Assembly: GCA_900317215.1 (NCBI GenBank)
Contig: ONFW01000105.1
Span: forward strand, 1 to 6,543
Direction: 5' to 3'
Source: an uncultured Eubacteriales bacterium
Lineage (GTDB): Bacteria > Bacillota > Clostridia > Oscillospirales > Acutalibacteraceae
DNA length: 6,543 nucleotides
The notes beneath the pieces were generated by a model. It worked only from the letters and a program-made list of their open reading frames with translations, was not told the origin of the DNA and ran no database searches. A program made the translations under genes and the position numbers. Shown here one piece after another: positions 5,427 to 6,543 of the stretch (the stretch's first letter is position 1; each line of letters opens with the position of its first letter).

Positions 5427-6170
5427 TCAGAGATATTCCTCCTTATATGCTCCGTAGATCTGTATCATTTCCTCGGACAACCCTCCGTTGCTATCCTCTA
5501 TCATGAGGACAGGCTCAACTATAAGTCCGTTAGGTTTTCCGCTCCGTCTGCCCTCTATCAGAAAAAGCTTAGGCTGTTTTGATGCTCTCTGCTGAACAAA
5601 TCTCAGACGCTTAGGTTCTATATTATACCTTCTCATTGTGCAGATAAGGTCGCTTAGTCTTTCAGGTCGCTGGCACATACAAAGTCTGCCCGAAAATCGA
5701 AGCAGCCTTGATGCCACCCTGATAATATCCTCAACAGTGCAGGTACATTCATGCCGCGCGATCATTTGCGACTGCACAGGATTTACTATCCCCGTACCGG
5801 CAGCCTTATACGGCGGATTACAGACCACAAGGTCATAGGAGGAATACTCTACCTTGCCTGAAAGCTCAAGTATATCCGAATGAAGAACAGTTATCTTTTT
5901 ATCAAGCCCGTTAAGCTCAGCGCTTCTTTTCAGCATTGAACAAGCCTTTTCCTGAATATCCACAGCAGTAACACTGTGCGGCTTCCCCTCTCTGCTCCAG
6001 ATAAGCGGGATAGTGCCGCACCCTGTACCGAGTTCACATGCCTTATCGCTGCTTTTGGGCATCGAAAAATTCGCAAGCAGCACGGTATCAGTTCCGAAGC
6101 CGTGTTCATCTGAAACTATGACCCTTATCCCGTTACCGAGCGGTTCAAGTCTTTCTCCCTCTTCAAGCAT
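5427..6170 (-). CDS. TrmN6/YabB-type SAM-dependent methyltransferase (COG4123)
   Basis: The 247-residue product is a class I SAM-dependent N6-adenine methyltransferase. ELGTGCG (46-52) is motif I; Asp71 in VTAVDIQ is the expected ribose-contacting acidic residue. NPPY at 118-121 is the catalytic motif of N6-adenine and related methyltransferases. In E. coli the homologue methylates A37 of tRNA1(Val); the substrate in Firmicutes is less certain, so I give no symbol. The frame is open for another 97 codons upstream, but that extension runs antisense through the tRNA-Gln gene and this gene's own promoter, so it is not real. The ATG at 6170 has GGGGTGA shortly upstream and begins MLEEGERLE, a sensible family start. 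An ATG at 6212 lies at or before the predicted transcription start. It is first in the operon with rsmI, maf and the secreted carboxypeptidase. Confidence 0.9.
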   Translation of the reverse strand: MLEEGERLEPLGNGIRVIVSDEHGFGTDTVLLANFSMPKSSDKACELGTGCGTIPLIWSREGKPHSVTAVDIQEKACSMLKRSAELNGLDKKITVLHSDILELSGKVEYSSYDLVVCNPPYKAAGTGIVNPVQSQMIARHECTCTVEDIIRVASRLLRFSGRLCMCQRPERLSDLICTMRRYNIEPKRLRFVQQRASKQPKLFLIEGRRSGKPNGLIVEPVLMIEDSNGGLSEEMIQIYGAYKEEYL

Positions 6171-6213
6171 TATTTCACCCCGTCTGTAATATCTGTCTTT
6201 TGATACATGCATT

Positions 6214-6242
6214 ATTATATCATAAACGATCAGATTCGTAAA
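6214..6242 (-). promoter_or_regulatory. Promoter of the methyltransferase-rsmI-maf-carboxypeptidase operon
   Basis: On the minus strand TTTACG (6237-6242, 4 of 6) and TATAAT (6214-6219) are spaced 17 bp. TG one base upstream of the -10 gives an extended -10 (TGATATAAT), which compensates for the weaker -35. The predicted start is near 6207, leaving about 37 nt before the ATG at 6170. Confidence 0.65.
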
Positions 6243-6303
6243 GGATAAACTGACCGGCTTGTTTTTTATAAGAAAGAAAAAACAATAAATTTTAAAAAAA
6301 GTC

Positions 6304-6332
6304 TTGACATTTGAAAAACAAGGTAGTATAAT
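6304..6332 (+). promoter_or_regulatory. Perfect-consensus promoter of the tRNA cluster
   Basis: TTGACA (6304-6309) and TATAAT (6327-6332) match sigma-A consensus at all 12 positions with a 17-bp spacer. The 35 bases upstream are strongly A/T-rich with A-tracts, as in UP elements of stable RNA promoters. The predicted start is near 6339. A small TGTTC/GAACA hairpin (6339-6352) would lie at the 5' end of the primary transcript, ahead of the mature tRNA at 6365. Confidence 0.93.
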
Positions 6333-6364
6333 AGTCAATGTTCTGAGGAACAATAATTGAATAT

Positions 6365-6438
6365 TGGGGAATTGTGTAACGGTAGCACGACAGACTCTGA
6401 CTCTGTTTGTTGGGGTTCGAATCCCTATTCCCCAGCCA
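6365..6438 (+). tRNA. tRNA-Gln (anticodon CTG)
   Basis: A complete cloverleaf folds by hand. The acceptor stem (6365-6371 with 6428-6434) is fully paired. The D-arm has a GTG/CAC stem, the anticodon stem is ACAGA/TCTGT, and the loop CTCTGAC gives anticodon CTG, reading CAG. The variable region has 4 nt, and the T-loop is TTCGAAT on a stem with one G-U. Discriminator is G73 and CCA is encoded (6436-6438). The U1-A72 pair is the known GatCAB identity element for bacteria that make Gln-tRNA by transamidation of Glu-tRNA. Many Firmicutes rely mainly on the TTG isoacceptor, so a CTG copy suggests a second Gln tRNA elsewhere (inference). Confidence 0.97.
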
Positions 6439-6439
6439 T

Positions 6440-6468
6440 TTAAGCCTTGAATTCTATTCAAGGCTTAA
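6440..6468 (+). repeat. Perfect 12-bp hairpin filling the spacer between the two tRNA genes
   Basis: TTAAGCCTTGAA (6440-6451) and TTCAAGGCTTAA (6457-6468) are perfect inverted arms around the 5-nt loop TTCTA. The stem starts two bases after the encoded CCA of tRNA-Gln and ends seven bases before tRNA-Pro. Only three T residues follow, so it is at best a weak terminator. It may be a processing or spacing element of the tRNA precursor. Confidence 0.8.
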
Positions 6469-6475
6469 TTTAAGA

Positions 6476-6543
6476 CGAGGTGTAGCTCAGTTTGGTGGAG
6501 CGCTACGTTCGGGACGTAGAGGCCGCAGGTTCAAATCCTGTCA
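6476..6543 (+). tRNA. tRNA-Pro (anticodon CGG), truncated by the window end
   Basis: Sixty-eight bases are present. They comprise acceptor 5' strand CGAGGTG, D-arm GCTC/GAGC, anticodon stem CTACG/CGTAG with loop TTCGGGA (anticodon CGG, reading CCG, with G37), a 5-nt variable region, and T-arm GCAGG/CCTGT with loop TTCAAAT. The first two bases of the 3' acceptor strand (CA) pair correctly. The remaining acceptor bases, discriminator and CCA lie beyond the window. C1 fits the C1-G72 pair typical of bacterial tRNA-Pro. No promoter fits in the spacer, so it is probably co-transcribed with tRNA-Gln. Confidence 0.95.

Noticed and set aside
6171..6461. 97-codon N-terminal extension of the TrmN6-type methyltransferase frame
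   Set aside because: It translates the antisense of tRNA-Gln and crosses the operon's own promoter; the ATG at 6170 has a ribosome binding site and starts at the expected place for the family.
1..6543. Mobile element, CRISPR array, toxin-antitoxin, phage or defence system
   Set aside because: No transposase, integrase, spaced direct repeats or unexplained coding region was found; every long frame is accounted for by a housekeeping gene or its shadow.

Overview
The window reads as ordinary chromosomal DNA from a Gram-positive Firmicute of the class Clostridia. Ruminococcus or a near relative is my best guess; that is inference from protein flavour, and no search was run. Supporting signs are strong GGAGG-type ribosome binding sites, near-consensus sigma-A promoters with 17-bp spacers, moderate GC with AT-rich intergenic regions, CCA-encoding tRNA genes, a tRNA-Gln with a U1-A72 pair, and a yabB-rsmI gene order like that of Bacillus.

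Layout, left to right. Positions 1-156 hold the first 52 codons (minus strand) of a NifU-like iron-sulfur cluster scaffold protein, with its own promoter and a structured leader of about 93 nt. Next is an RluA-family rRNA pseudouridine synthase (minus strand, 332-1294). A 190-bp divergent promoter region follows, then a membrane-anchored D-Ala-D-Ala carboxypeptidase (plus strand, 1486-2754). It converges, with a 2-bp gap, on a four-gene minus-strand operon transcribed from about 6207 down to 2757: a TrmN6/YabB-type methyltransferase, rsmI, maf, and a second secreted D-Ala-D-Ala carboxypeptidase with a C-terminal PBP5-type domain. Divergent from that operon, a perfect TTGACA-17-TATAAT promoter drives tRNA-Gln(CTG) and then tRNA-Pro(CGG), which the window end cuts off. 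No intergenic stretch exceeds 300 bases.

The genes serve RNA modification (RluA-type, TrmN6-type, RsmI), nucleotide-pool or septum-related housekeeping (Maf), peptidoglycan trimming (two S11 peptidases), Fe-S assembly and translation (tRNAs). I see no mobile element, CRISPR array, phage gene or defence system, and no new multi-gene system. The interesting material is regulatory. (i) A 22-position hairpin between maf and the secreted carboxypeptidase encloses the latter's ribosome binding site, overlaps its start codon, runs into a U7 tract, and carries a TATAAT whose predicted transcript would escape the hairpin. (ii) A GC-only stem followed by TTTT, placed inside the 3' coding end of the convergent gene, looks like the terminator of the plus-strand carboxypeptidase. 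(iii) Two promoters carry 7-1-7 dyads resembling Fur/PerR-family boxes. (iv) A perfect 12-bp hairpin fills the spacer between the tRNA genes.
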